Source of the DNA: an uncultured Chitinophagaceae bacterium | Lineage (GTDB): Bacteria > Bacteroidota > Bacteroidia > Chitinophagales > Chitinophagaceae | Assembly: GCA_946885335.1 (NCBI GenBank) | Contig: CAMPGG010000032.1 | Span: forward strand, 1-18,463 | Length of the DNA stretch: 18,463 nt | Direction of reading: 5' to 3' | Part shown: positions 8,595 through 16,243 of the stretch, piece after piece | Numbering within the stretch: position 1 is the stretch's first letter | Layout of the letters: each line of letters begins with the position of its first letter | The notes under the pieces: generated by a model | Database searches by the model: none | What the model was told of the DNA's origin: nothing | The model's input: the letters and a program-made list of their open reading frames with translations, nothing else | Made by a program: the position numbers and the translations under genes

Positions 8595-11500
8595 TTATTC
8601 AAACTTCAGGTCAAGACCTAAACCTCTCAATTCATGCACCAATACGTTGAATGATTCAGGAACACCTGGTCTTGGAATATTATCACCCTTAACGATCGCT
8701 TCGTATGTCTTGGCGCGGCCAATAATATCATCCGACTTCAGCGTTAATAATTCCTGCAGAATATTTGATGCACCATATGCTTCCAGTGCCCAAACTTCCA
8801 TCTCACCAAAACGCTGACCACCAAATTGTGCTTTACCACCCAAAGGTTGTTGTGTAATCAAACTGTATGGTCCAATTGAACGGGCATGCATCTTATCATC
8901 CACCATGTGGTGAAGTTTGATCATATAGATTACACCAACCGTTGCTCTCTGGTGAAAGCGTTCACCGGTTTCTCCATCATACAGGTATGTATGACCGAAA
9001 CTTGGTAAACCAGCTTGTTCAATATGATTACCAATTTCTTCAACTGTTGCACCATCAAAAATGGGTGTTGCAAATTTCATGTTCAACTTTTGCCCGGCCC
9101 AACCCAATACAGTTTCATAAATCTGTCCAAGGTTCATACGGCTTGGTACACCAAGCGGGTTCAGTACAATATCCACATTGGTTCCATCTTCCAGGAAAGG
9201 CATATCTTCTGCCCTTACGATCCTGGCCACAATTCCTTTATTACCATGACGGCCGGCCATCTTATCACCCACTTTCAACTTACGTTTTACAGCCAGGTAA
9301 ACTTTAGCCAGTTTCAATACACCGGCAGGTAATTCATCACCAATTGAAATATTGAACTTCTCTCTTTTATATCTTCCTAATTCTTCGTTGTACTTGATAT
9401 TATAATTGTGCAGGAGCGTATTAATTTGCCCGTCAATTGTAGCATCACCGGTCCAACCCAAAGGATTGATGTTCAGGTAATCTAATTGTGCCAGGTTTTT
9501 CTGGGTAAATTTGGCTCCTTTACCTATTTGTACTTCTCCGAAATTATTATTAACACCAGCTGATGGCTTTTCTTTCAACAAAGCCTGCAGTTTTGATAAT
9601 AACACTTCCAGCAGGTCTGTTGTATTTTTTTCGTGGATCTTATCCAGTTTTTCCAAAGAAGCTTTTTCGCGGATTTTCGCATTCTTATCTTTCTTGGCAC
9701 GCTGGAAAAGTTTCTTACCGATCACTACACCTTCCACACCATTTGGTGCTTTCAATGAAGCATCTTTTGCATCACCGGCTTTATCACCGAAGATGGCACG
9801 TAATAATTTTTCTTCCGGTGTAGGATCAGATTCACCTTTAGGTGTGATTTTACCGATCAGGATATCACCCTCACGGATATGCGCACCTAAACGAATGATA
9901 CCATTTTCATCAAGGTCTTTGGTTGCTTCTTCAGATACGTTTGGAATATCTGGTGTCAATTCTTCTTCACCAAGTTTGGTATCTCTTACTTCCAGTTCAT
10001 ATTCAGAAATGTGAACGGAGGTAAACATATCTTCCCGAACAACTCTTTCACTGATTACGATAGCATCCTCAAAGTTGTAACCCTTCCATGGCATGAAGGC
10101 CACTTTCAGGTTTTTACCCAATGCTAATTCACCATTCTGTACTGCATAACCTTCCGTTAAGAAATCACCTTTCTTAACACGCTGACCTTTTTTAACGGCT
10201 GGCTTCAGGTTGATACAGGTTTCCTGGTTTGTTTTTACAAATTTGGTCAAACGGTAAACCACTAAGTCTTCTTCAAAACTTACCAGTTTTTCCATTTCAT
10301 CTCTTTCGTAACGAACATGTATCTCGTTTGCATCAACAAATTCAACCACACCATTTCCGTCAGAATGTATCTGGATACGTGCATCACGTGCAGCTTTGCC
10401 TTCCAACCCGGTTCCTACTACAGGAGCATCAGGACGAATTAACGGAACGGCCTGGCGTTGCATGTTTGATCCCATCAGTGCACGGTTGGCATCATCATGT
10501 TCCAGGAACGGAATCAATGAAGCACTTAACCCTACGATCTGGTTAGGAGCAACGTCCATAAATTCTACATCGTTGGCATCCAGTATTGGGAAGTCGCCAG
10601 TTTCACGACTTACAATTTTTTCTTCAACAAACTGTCCTTTATCATCCAAAGGCGTATTTGCCTGGGCGATTCTTGCTTCATCTTCTTCTTCAGCACTCAG
10701 GAAAGTCAGTTCTTTCATATTCACTTTACCTTCCTTCACCTTGCGGTAAGGCGTTTCGATAAAGCCCATTTCATTGATCTTGGCATGAACGCAAAGCGTT
10801 GAAATCAAACCAATGTTTGGTCCTTCCGGTGTTTCAATAGTACACAAACGACCATAGTGTGAATAGTGTACGTCACGAACTTCAAAGCCTGCTCTTTCCC
10901 TGCTTAAACCACCTGGTCCGAGTGCGGAGATACGACGCTTGTGCGTGATCTCACTCAGCGGGTTGGTTTGATCCAGGAACTGTGATAATTGAGAAGTACC
11001 AAAGAATGAATTGATAACCGAAGAAAGTGTTCTTGCATTGATCAGGTCAACCGGGGTAAATACCTCGTTGTCACGAACGTTCATCCTTTCGCGAATAGTA
11101 CGGGCCATACGGGCCAGACCAACACCAAATTGTGCATATAACTGTTCTCCAACAGTACGTACCCGGCGATTGCTCAGGTGATCAATGTCATCGATATCAG
11201 CCTTACCATTGGTTAAACGAACCAGGTATTTAATGATCTCGATGATATCTTCCTTGGTTAATGTTTTTTGTGTTAGCGGATTCTGCAGATTCAGCTTGCG
11301 GTTAATTTTATAACGGCCTACTTCACCTAAATCATAACGCTTATCGCTAAAGAATAATTTATCGATAATACCACGGGCAGTTTCATTGTCAGGAGCATCA
11401 GCACCACGCAATTGGCGGTAAATATGCTGAACAGCTTCCAACTCACTGTTAGAGGTATCTTTATTAAGTGTATTATAGATGATAGCATAATCACCACCCA

Positions 11501-12398
11501 CATCTTCTTTCTGGATGAAAACACTTTTTACATCCATATCGCTGATCATGTCGATCGCTTCTTCATCTAAGACTGAATCTCTTTCTAAAACGATCTCGTT
11601 TCTTTCAATTGAAACTACTTCGCCGGTATCTTCATCTACAAAATCTTCAACCCAACTTCTTAACACACGGGCAGCAAGGCGCTTACCAACATATTTTTCG
11701 AGGGTTTTTTTGTCTGATTTTACCTCATCGGCCATACCGAAAAGTTCCAGGATATCTTTATCCGTTTCAAAACCAATTGAACGTAACAGAGTAGTTACGG
11801 GGAATTTTTTCTTACGATCGATGTAAGCATACATCACGTTGTTGATATCGGTAGCAAATTCCATCCATGCTCCTTTAAAAGGAATTACACGGGCAGAGTA
11901 AATTTTGGTACCGTTCGGATGTACAGATTGCCCAAAGAATACACCAGGTGAACGGTGCAACTGGCTTACCACAACTCTTTCTGCGCCATTGATCACGAAA
12001 GTGCCCCGCGGAGTCATGTAAGGAATATTTCCAAGAAATACGTCCTGAACGATGGTTTGGAAATCAACGTGTTCTTCGTCGTTACAACTAAGGCGTAATT
12101 TGGCCTTCAGTGGTACCGCATAAGTCAAACCTCTTTCCATACATTCCTCGATCGTATAACGTGGAGGATCGATGAAGTAATCGAGAAACTCGAGCATGAA
12201 TATGTTTCGGGTGTCATTAATGGGAAAGTTTTCCCTGAACACACGGAACAATCCCTCAATATTTCTACGGTCGGGTGTTGTTTCTAACTGAAAAAATTCC
12301 TTAAAGGATTGAATTTGTACTTCGAGTAAGTCAGGAGTTTCTGCGAGGTGCTTAATCTTACCGAAATCTACCCTGACATTCGTTTTTGTTGAAGCCAT
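8595..12398 (-). CDS. rpoB: DNA-directed RNA polymerase subunit beta
   Basis: Beta forms the second half of the RNA polymerase active cleft. The frame is intact over 1267 residues, from [15 protein letters not shown] to [12 protein letters not shown], the normal end of the family. The rifampicin-pocket cluster reads [18 protein letters not shown], then [18 protein letters not shown], with Asp476, His486 and Ser491 at the positions of E. coli 516, 526 and 531. These are the susceptible-type residues. AGRHGNKG, in the C-terminal third, is the conserved segment near the active site. The gene starts a transcription unit of its own. Instead of following rplL directly, it is preceded by a 284-bp divergent region and an opposite-strand gene. 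A promoter box and several palindromes lie in its leader of about 140 nt. Confidence 0.99.
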   Translation of the reverse strand: MASTKTNVRVDFGKIKHLAETPDLLEVQIQSFKEFFQLETTPDRRNIEGLFRVFRENFPINDTRNIFMLEFLDYFIDPPRYTIEECMERGLTYAVPLKAKLRLSCNDEEHVDFQTIVQDVFLGNIPYMTPRGTFVINGAERVVVSQLHRSPGVFFGQSVHPNGTKIYSARVIPFKGAWMEFATDINNVMYAYIDRKKKFPVTTLLRSIGFETDKDILELFGMADEVKSDKKTLEKYVGKRLAARVLRSWVEDFVDEDTGEVVSIERNEIVLERDSVLDEEAIDMISDMDVKSVFIQKEDVGGDYAIIYNTLNKDTSNSELEAVQHIYRQLRGADAPDNETARGIIDKLFFSDKRYDLGEVGRYKINRKLNLQNPLTQKTLTKEDIIEIIKYLVRLTNGKADIDDIDHLSNRRVRTVGEQLYAQFGVGLARMARTIRERMNVRDNEVFTPVDLINARTLSSVINSFFGTSQLSQFLDQTNPLSEITHKRRISALGPGGLSRERAGFEVRDVHYSHYGRLCTIETPEGPNIGLISTLCVHAKINEMGFIETPYRKVKEGKVNMKELTFLSAEEEDEARIAQANTPLDDKGQFVEEKIVSRETGDFPILDANDVEFMDVAPNQIVGLSASLIPFLEHDDANRALMGSNMQRQAVPLIRPDAPVVGTGLEGKAARDARIQIHSDGNGVVEFVDANEIHVRYERDEMEKLVSFEEDLVVYRLTKFVKTNQETCINLKPAVKKGQRVKKGDFLTEGYAVQNGELALGKNLKVAFMPWKGYNFEDAIVISERVVREDMFTSVHISEYELEVRDTKLGEEELTPDIPNVSEEATKDLDENGIIRLGAHIREGDILIGKITPKGESDPTPEEKLLRAIFGDKAGDAKDASLKAPNGVEGVVIGKKLFQRAKKDKNAKIREKASLEKLDKIHEKNTTDLLEVLLSKLQALLKEKPSAGVNNNFGEVQIGKGAKFTQKNLAQLDYLNINPLGWTGDATIDGQINTLLHNYNIKYNEELGRYKREKFNISIGDELPAGVLKLAKVYLAVKRKLKVGDKMAGRHGNKGIVARIVRAEDMPFLEDGTNVDIVLNPLGVPSRMNLGQIYETVLGWAGQKLNMKFATPIFDGATVEEIGNHIEQAGLPSFGHTYLYDGETGERFHQRATVGVIYMIKLHHMVDDKMHARSIGPYSLITQQPLGGKAQFGGQRFGEMEVWALEAYGASNILQELLTLKSDDIIGRAKTYEAIVKGDNIPRPGVPESFNVLVHELRGLGLDLKFE

Positions 12399-12403
12399 AT
12401 GCG

Positions 12404-12421
12404 TTTAAAACCGGTTTTAAA
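12404..12421. promoter_or_regulatory. 18-bp perfect palindrome beside the rpoB start codon
   Basis: TTTAAAACCGGTTTTAAA is a perfect, spacerless palindrome ending 5 bp before the rpoB ATG. In RNA it can form a 7-bp stem with a CCGG loop covering the ribosome landing area. In DNA it could bind a dimeric regulator. Which of these applies, if either, is inference. Confidence 0.55.
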
Positions 12422-12477
12422 AAAGTTCAGGACGTACCAAATCAATAGCTGGCCTTTATTTATATTAAACAAAAGCT

Positions 12478-12490
12478 GTTGAAATTCAAC
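12478..12490. repeat. Inverted repeat in the rpoB leader
   Basis: GTTGAA and TTCAAC flank a single A, a perfect 6-bp dyad inside the predicted rpoB leader. It is a short hairpin or binding-site candidate of unknown role. Confidence 0.4.
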
Positions 12491-12522
12491 TAATTAATCA
12501 TGATGTGGAACGTCAAAATGTA

Positions 12523-12532
12523 TTTGGCCAAA
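12523..12532. repeat. Short palindrome downstream of the rpoB promoter
   Basis: TTTGGCCAAA is a 10-bp palindrome that begins 12 bp past the -7 box of the rpoB promoter, so it lies at the very start of the expected transcript or just after it. It is short enough to be chance. Confidence 0.3.
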
Positions 12533-12544
12533 ATTAAAGGACAG

Positions 12545-12574
12545 CAAAGGTAATGAATTAACCCTTACAAACAA
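12545..12574 (-). promoter_or_regulatory. rpoB promoter (Bacteroidota type)
   Basis: On the minus strand a TTG (12572-12574) is followed after 19 bp by TACCTTTG (12545-12552), an exact match to the -7 consensus TAnnTTTG. The spacing fits the 17-23 bp described for this phylum. Transcription would begin near 12540, giving a leader of about 140 nt before rpoB. The same ten bases, TTACCTTTGC, occur in the rplK promoter. Confidence 0.7.
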
Positions 12575-12647
12575 GAAATCTTTGCACCAACTATTAAGCC
12601 AAAATAATGGATTAGATGAGCTAAGAATTACCTTTTCGTGGTATTTT

Positions 12648-12674
12648 TTTGCCTTACGTGGTAAGGTAACTTTA
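12648..12674 (+). promoter_or_regulatory. Candidate promoter and overlapping operator of the ComEA-like gene
   Basis: TTTG (12648-12651) and TAACTTTA (12667-12674, one mismatch to TAnnTTTG) flank a 15-bp spacer. The spacer is itself a dyad, CCTTACGTGGTAAGG (12652-12666): 6-bp arms around GTG. The -7-like box ends 8 bp before the ATG at 12683, so the transcript would be almost leaderless. The spacing is short and the box imperfect, so the promoter is tentative; the dyad is exact. Confidence 0.4.
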
Positions 12675-12682
12675 GATAGATC

Positions 12683-13642
12683 ATGACTGCTAAAAATTTC
12701 ATAAAAGAATACCTGCACTTTACCCGAAAGGAAAGAATTGGCGTAATGTTTCTCCTTTTCATACTATTAACCATCATTTTATTCCCTTCCTTTTTGCCGG
12801 AAAAGGATAATAGTGTTCCTATTTCAACAGATACAGAATGGACTAACCTGATGAAATCCTTAGAATCAAAATCTGAAAATGAATATGATACCGAAGAAAG
12901 TGTCGCTGGCTTAACTTATGAAAAAAGTGCAGAAACGTTTACACCACCAGTTAAAGGTGAATTATTCTTTTTTGATCCAAATAAATTGGACGCCGCTGGA
13001 TGGAAAAGACTAGGCTTAAGAGACAAAACCATTCGGACGATTATAAATTATACAGGTAAAGGAGGTTATTTTAAACAGCCCGCAGACTTACAACGAATCT
13101 ATGGATTACATAAAAACGAATTTGAACGCCTGGCTCCTTTTATTCGGATTGAAGAAGAAAAAAGAAATTTCAAAAAATTTGAGACTAATCCTAAATCAAC
13201 AGAATCTGTTTTCAAACCCATAAAAGAAAAAACTAATCGATATGCTGCTGTTGATATAAACAAAGCGAATTTGGATGACTTTGTTTCCTTACCTGGCATC
13301 GGTGAAAAACTTGGAACCCGCATTATTACTTTCAGGGATAAATTAGGTGGATTTCATTCAGTTGAACAAGTTGCTGAAACTTATGGATTGCCGGATTCTA
13401 CTTATCAAAAAATTCAAACCCTGTTATTGGTCCAGGAAACAAACATTAAAAAAATATCGATTAACCATAGTAGTAAAGATGAATTGAAAATGCATCCTTA
13501 CATTAAGTGGAAAATAGCCAATGCCATTGTTGAATATAGAAACCAACACGGACCTTTTAAATCATTGGAAGATTTAAAAAAGATTATTTTATTAGATCAT
13601 GAAACCTTTCAGAAGATCCAGCCATATTTAATTGTTGATTAA
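12683..13642 (+). CDS. Membrane-anchored ComEA-like protein with three helix-hairpin-helix units
   Basis: The family is best known from ComEA, a DNA-binding component of the DNA-uptake machinery; many Bacteroidota proteins of this form are uncharacterised. The 319-residue protein has a short basic N terminus (KERIG), one hydrophobic segment (about 19-36) expected to leave the rest outside the cytoplasm, and an acidic linker (about 45-90). Three repeated units follow at about 95-155, 190-250 and 258-318. Each has the pattern aromatic/Ile-[DN]xNxA/S, a helix-hairpin-helix, then GxF/GPF and a second helical pair. Unit 2 has the classic LPGIGEKLGTRI (203-214); units 1 and 3 are degenerate at the glycines. 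It lies on the opposite strand between rplL and rpoB, an unusual place. The start at 12683 places the hydrophobic helix correctly. Confidence 0.85.
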   Translation: MTAKNFIKEYLHFTRKERIGVMFLLFILLTIILFPSFLPEKDNSVPISTDTEWTNLMKSLESKSENEYDTEESVAGLTYEKSAETFTPPVKGELFFFDPNKLDAAGWKRLGLRDKTIRTIINYTGKGGYFKQPADLQRIYGLHKNEFERLAPFIRIEEEKRNFKKFETNPKSTESVFKPIKEKTNRYAAVDINKANLDDFVSLPGIGEKLGTRIITFRDKLGGFHSVEQVAETYGLPDSTYQKIQTLLLVQETNIKKISINHSSKDELKMHPYIKWKIANAIVEYRNQHGPFKSLEDLKKIILLDHETFQKIQPYLIVD

Positions 13643-13671
13643 AATATGTATCAGTAATATATAGAACGCAC

Positions 13672-13701
13672 AAAAAAACCCCTGATATTCTCAGGGGTTT
13701 T
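13672..13701. terminator. Bidirectional terminator between the ComEA-like gene and rplL
   Basis: A perfect 11-bp stem, AAAACCCCTGA / TCAGGGGTTTT (13675-13685 with 13691-13701), encloses a 5-nt loop. A run of seven A on the left gives a strong U tract for minus-strand (rplL) transcripts; four T on the right serve the plus-strand gene less well. It closes the rplKAJL unit and prevents it from running on to rpoB. Confidence 0.9.
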
Positions 13702-13718
13702 AAATGATATGAATCTAA

Positions 13719-14093
13719 TTACTGAATTTCAACATCAGCACCAGCTTCTTTCAACTTAGCTGAAATTTCTTCAGCGGTTGCTTTGTCAATACCTTCTTTA
13801 ATAGGCTTTGGAGCACCATCAACCAGGTCTTTAGCTTCTTTCAAACCTAAACCAGTTAATTCTTTAACGATTTTAACTACGGTTAATTTAGAAGCACCAC
13901 CGCTTTTCAGAATTACATCAAAAGATGTTTTTTCTTCAGCTGCAGCTGCTGCACCTTCACCACCACCGCTCATTACTACTGCTGCGGCAGCTGGTTCAAT
14001 ACCATATTCAGATTTTAAGAAATCAGCCAGTTCCTGTACATCTTTTACAGTTAAGGCTACCAGTTGTTCTGCTAATTGTTTTACGTCTGCCAT
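13719..14093 (-). CDS. rplL: 50S ribosomal protein L7/L12
   Basis: L7/L12 forms the flexible stalk dimers that recruit and stimulate translational GTPases. The 124-residue protein shows the N-terminal dimerisation and L10-binding helices (1-30), an Ala/Gly-rich hinge (about 34-53) and the globular C-terminal domain (55-124) with [12 protein letters not shown] and the GTPase-contact helix [21 protein letters not shown]. The frame is open upstream to an ATG at 14120, but [11 protein letters not shown] at 14093 is the normal N terminus and the nine extra residues fit no family member. It is last in the rplKAJL unit, followed by a strong terminator. The 124-bp gap after rplJ contains hairpins that could adjust L7/L12 output. 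Confidence 0.98.
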   Translation of the reverse strand: MADVKQLAEQLVALTVKDVQELADFLKSEYGIEPAAAAVVMSGGGEGAAAAAEEKTSFDVILKSGGASKLTVVKIVKELTGLGLKEAKDLVDGAPKPIKEGIDKATAEEISAKLKEAGADVEIQ

Positions 14094-14108
14094 TTTGTTT
14101 AAAATTTT

Positions 14109-14140
14109 TTCCGTCTTCACAGTTTATTACTCCGACGGAA
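14109..14140 (-). repeat. Hairpin in the rplL leader
   Basis: TTCCGTC and GACGGAA (14109-14115, 14134-14140) form a 7-bp stem with an 18-nt loop that ends 15 bp before the rplL start codon. On the minus strand the 3' arm is followed by A/T sequence but no T run, so it is not a terminator. It is a candidate translational control or processing hairpin. Confidence 0.5.
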
Positions 14141-14182
14141 GGTTTAAAAAAATTTTGCCTTTATTTTTCCCTCAGGCCTGGG

Positions 14183-14206
14183 ATATTAAAGCTAACGCTT
14201 TGATAT
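14183..14206 (-). repeat. Hairpin just after rplJ
   Basis: In minus-strand RNA, AUAUCAAAGC and GCUUUAAUAU pair (nine pairs, one C-A mismatch) around a GUUA tetraloop, 11 bp past the rplJ stop. No U tract follows. Together with the hairpin at 14109-14140 it makes the rplJ-rplL gap unusually structured. Confidence 0.5.
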
Positions 14207-14217
14207 TTTGATTGTTC

Positions 14218-14844
14218 TTATTCTGCTTTGGGTTCTTCAGGAGCAGCCGGTGCTTCTGGAGCGGTTGGTGTTTCAGTTGATTCGGAAGCAGATGCTTCCG
14301 GTGCTGCTGGAGCTTCTGCAACTGCAGGTGCTTCAGTAGTTCCACCCTCTGCCAACTTCTCGTGGTGGTGCAATAAAGCTGCCAATACACGTTTAGCAGG
14401 AGATTGCAACAATCCGATAACTTCTCCGATCAATTCATTCTTCGTTTTGATCTTAGTTAAAGCCACCAGGTTGTTATCGCCCATATAAACATCACCATTG
14501 ATGAATGCAGCCTTTAATACCGGTTTTTCACCTTTACTTTCTTTACGAAATGAGCTAAGGATCAAAGCGGGTTCTTTCGGGTTTTCAGAAAACATCAGGG
14601 CAGTTACTTTATGCAATGAATCAAACATTCCTGCATATTTTTCACTATCTAAAGATTCCAGCGCTTTTTTAATCAATGTGTTTTTAGCAACCTTCATTTC
14701 AACTTGTTTGTTGAAACATTCGCTGCGTAATTTACCTACCTGAGCAACTGTTAATGATTCAGTATCGGTAACATAGAAGTTATTGTATTGACTGAATTTA
14801 TCTTTCAACAATTCAATCACTTCATTTTTTTGTTCTTTGGTCAT
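14218..14844 (-). CDS. rplJ: 50S ribosomal protein L10 with Ala/Pro/Glu-rich tail
   Basis: L10 forms the base of the ribosomal stalk: its N-terminal domain binds 23S rRNA beside L11 and its C-terminal helix carries the L7/L12 dimers. The body (residues 1-166) is normal, with MKVAKNTLIKKAL near 50-62 and the L12-binding helix SPAKRVLAALLHHHEKLAE (148-166). An extra tail of about 42 residues (167-208) follows, made almost only of Ala, Pro, Glu, Ser and Thr with repeated EAPA units and ending EEPKAE. Typical L10 stops at about 165-175 residues. The gene lies 31 bp after rplA, leaving no room for a separate L10-binding leader. The tail is probably disordered; its function is unknown. Confidence 0.97.
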   Translation of the reverse strand: MTKEQKNEVIELLKDKFSQYNNFYVTDTESLTVAQVGKLRSECFNKQVEMKVAKNTLIKKALESLDSEKYAGMFDSLHKVTALMFSENPKEPALILSSFRKESKGEKPVLKAAFINGDVYMGDNNLVALTKIKTKNELIGEVIGLLQSPAKRVLAALLHHHEKLAEGGTTEAPAVAEAPAAPEASASESTETPTAPEAPAAPEEPKAE

Positions 14845-14875
14845 GTTAATTTATTTAGAATCCTGCTATGCCGGA

Positions 14876-15571
14876 TTAATGAACAAAAGATTTGGTGTCA
14901 ATAGATATACCCGGGCTCATTGTGCTTGCCATGCTAACCCCTTTGAGGTATGTACCTTTTGCGGTAGATGGTTTTGCTTTAATGATTGCGTTAATCAGTT
15001 CCATGCTGTTTTCAGCAATTTTTTCGGGTGTAAAACTGATACGTCCGATTGAAGCATGAATGATACCTGCTTTATCGATTTTAAACGCAATTTTACCACC
15101 TTTAACTTCATTAACGGCTGCGCCTACATCATTGGTAACCGTACCTGTTTTTGGATTGGGCATCAGGTTTCTTGGTCCCAGGATTTTACCCAGTTTACCG
15201 ATTTTAGGCATAACAGTTGGTGTTGCGATGATTACATCAACATCTGTCCATCCACCTTCAATTTTCTGAATAAATTCATCTAATCCAACATAATCAGCAC
15301 CAGCCTCTTTTGCAGCAGCCTCTTTGTCAGGAGGACAAAGAACCAATACTTTTTTTGTTTTACCAGTACCATGAGGTAATGAAACAGTACCCCTGATTGC
15401 CTGATCTGCTTTTTTAGGATCAACACCCAGGCGAACGTGAATATCTACAGAAGCATCGAATTTACATGTAGTGATATCTTTCACTAATGATGATGCATCT
15501 TTTAATGAATACACTTTGCTGGCGTCAACCTTGGTATTCGCAGCTTTTCTATTTTTACTTATGAAAGCCAT
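14876..15571 (-). CDS. rplA: 50S ribosomal protein L1
   Basis: L1 forms the mobile stalk beside the ribosomal E site and in E. coli represses translation of its own L11-L1 mRNA. The 231-residue protein is normal in length. It shows the domain I segment [20 protein letters not shown] (43-62), then [14 protein letters not shown], and the L1 signature from [19 protein letters not shown] at about 125-143, followed by [21 protein letters not shown]. It follows rplK by 45 bp in the same unit. The spacer holds a short dyad. The downstream neighbour rplJ begins 31 bp after its stop. Confidence 0.99.
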   Translation of the reverse strand: MAFISKNRKAANTKVDASKVYSLKDASSLVKDITTCKFDASVDIHVRLGVDPKKADQAIRGTVSLPHGTGKTKKVLVLCPPDKEAAAKEAGADYVGLDEFIQKIEGGWTDVDVIIATPTVMPKIGKLGKILGPRNLMPNPKTGTVTNDVGAAVNEVKGGKIAFKIDKAGIIHASIGRISFTPEKIAENSMELINAIIKAKPSTAKGTYLKGVSMASTMSPGISIDTKSFVH

Positions 15572-15590
15572 TATAATTCGTTTTAAATGC

Positions 15591-15603
15591 CTGCATCTTG
15601 CAG
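15591..15603. repeat. Small dyad in the rplK-rplA spacer
   Basis: CTGCA and TGCAG flank TCT, giving a 5-bp hairpin candidate between the rplK stop and the rplA start. It is short and may be chance. Confidence 0.3.
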
Positions 15604-15616
15604 ACAGGTTAATGCA

Positions 15617-16060
15617 TTAATTTTCCCAGGGAGCTTTTCCGTCAACTGTTAAACCCATACTGCGGGCAGTACCGGCTACCATTTTCATAGCGCTTTCAGT
15701 TGTAAAGCAGTTAAGATCAGACATTTTATCTTTCGCAATGTCTTCTACCTGAGCCCAGGTTACTTTACCTACTTTATTACGGTTAGGCTCTTTGGAACCT
15801 TTCTGCACCTTAGAAGCTTCCATTAATTGAACTGCTGCCGGAGGTGTTTTGATAATAAAATCGAATGATTTGTCGGCATAAACGGTGATCAGTACCGGAA
15901 GTACTTTACCCATTCTATCCTGTGTACGTCCGTTGAACTGCTTACAGAATTCCATGATGTTTATACCTTTGGAACCTAATGCCGGACCGATTGGAGGTGC
16001 GGGGTTGGCCTGGCCACCCTTGCACTGCAGCTTTACATAGCCGGTGATTTCTTTTGCCAT
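15617..16060 (-). CDS. rplK: 50S ribosomal protein L11
   Basis: L11 binds the GTPase-associated centre of 23S rRNA and takes part in factor turnover and stringent-response sensing. The 147-residue protein has the Pro-rich N-terminal domain ([25 protein letters not shown], from about residue 19), the hinge [13 protein letters not shown], and the RNA-binding C-terminal domain ending [13 protein letters not shown]. Length and start are standard. It is first in the rplK-rplA-rplJ-rplL unit and has its own promoter about 100 bp upstream. In the usual bacterial order nusG would come directly before it; here a glycosyltransferase gene lies between. Confidence 0.99.
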   Translation of the reverse strand: MAKEITGYVKLQCKGGQANPAPPIGPALGSKGINIMEFCKQFNGRTQDRMGKVLPVLITVYADKSFDFIIKTPPAAVQLMEASKVQKGSKEPNRNKVGKVTWAQVEDIAKDKMSDLNCFTTESAMKMVAGTARSMGLTVDGKAPWEN

Positions 16061-16083
16061 TTGTTAATGTTTTATTGGTTCAA

Positions 16084-16158
16084 GCGACCCCTTTTACAGC
16101 CATTGGGCTGAGGGATCTCCCAAATTCTTTCATTACTAAGAACTTTCTTTGGGGTCGC
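16084..16158 (-). promoter_or_regulatory. Structured rplK leader with alternative hairpins (candidate ribosomal-protein leader)
   Basis: The outer arms GCGACCCC and GGGGTCGC (16084-16091, 16151-16158) are a perfect 8-bp inverted repeat spanning the leader. Inside, CAGCC/GGCTG (16097-16101 with 16106-16110, 4-nt loop) competes with TTGGG/CCCAA (16103-16107 with 16119-16123) because they share bases. This is the position where L1 represses the L11-L1 mRNA in E. coli. The upper outer arm overlaps the promoter, so only part of it may be transcribed. Function is inferred. Confidence 0.45.
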
Positions 16159-16192
16159 AAAGGTAAGAGCATTCAATTAAAAATCAGCCAAA
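16158..16192 (-). promoter_or_regulatory. rplK promoter (Bacteroidota type)
   Basis: On the minus strand TTTG (16189-16192) is followed after 23 bp by TACCTTTG (16158-16165), an exact TAnnTTTG box. The spacing is at the long end of the known range. Transcription should begin near 16150-16154, leaving about 90 nt of leader before rplK. Confidence 0.7.
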
Positions 16193-16210
16193 TTGTCAAA
16201 ATATTTTTAG

Positions 16211-16223
16211 TTAAGGGCCTTAA
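16211..16223. repeat. Palindrome between the glycosyltransferase gene and the rplK promoter
   Basis: TTAAGG and CCTTAA flank a single G just past the glycosyltransferase stop. On the minus strand an A/T-rich stretch but no proper T run follows, so it is at best a weak terminator; it could equally be a binding site. Confidence 0.3.
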
Positions 16224-16243
16224 ACAGGGCATTTGATGATTTT

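Noticed and set aside
8159..8650. Plus-strand frame opposite rpoC and the rpoB-rpoC gap
   Set aside because: Its protein is a translation shadow of conserved rpoC codons with no domain pattern. Other long frames opposite rpoB, rpoC, iaaA and the ribosomal protein genes were rejected for the same reason.
10890..11010. Rifampicin-resistance substitutions in RpoB
   Set aside because: The positions matching E. coli Asp516, His526 and Ser531 keep the susceptible-type residues; the differences seen (Leu for Met515, Thr for Asn518) look like natural variation.
12494..12718. Minus-strand 74-codon frame overlapping the rpoB promoter region and the start of the ComEA-like gene
   Set aside because: It covers both promoter candidates, has no family resemblance and overlaps a well-supported gene.
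12399..13718. Recent mobile-element insertion carrying the ComEA-like gene
   Set aside because: No transposase, terminal inverted repeats, target duplications or composition break were seen at the edges.
14094..14120. Nine-residue N-terminal extension of L7/L12
   Set aside because: MADVKQL at 14093 is the family start, and the extension overlaps the leader hairpin.
14845..14875. L10 (rplJ) autoregulatory leader between rplA and rplJ
   Set aside because: Only 31 bp are available; no kink-turn or hairpin of the L10-leader type was visible.
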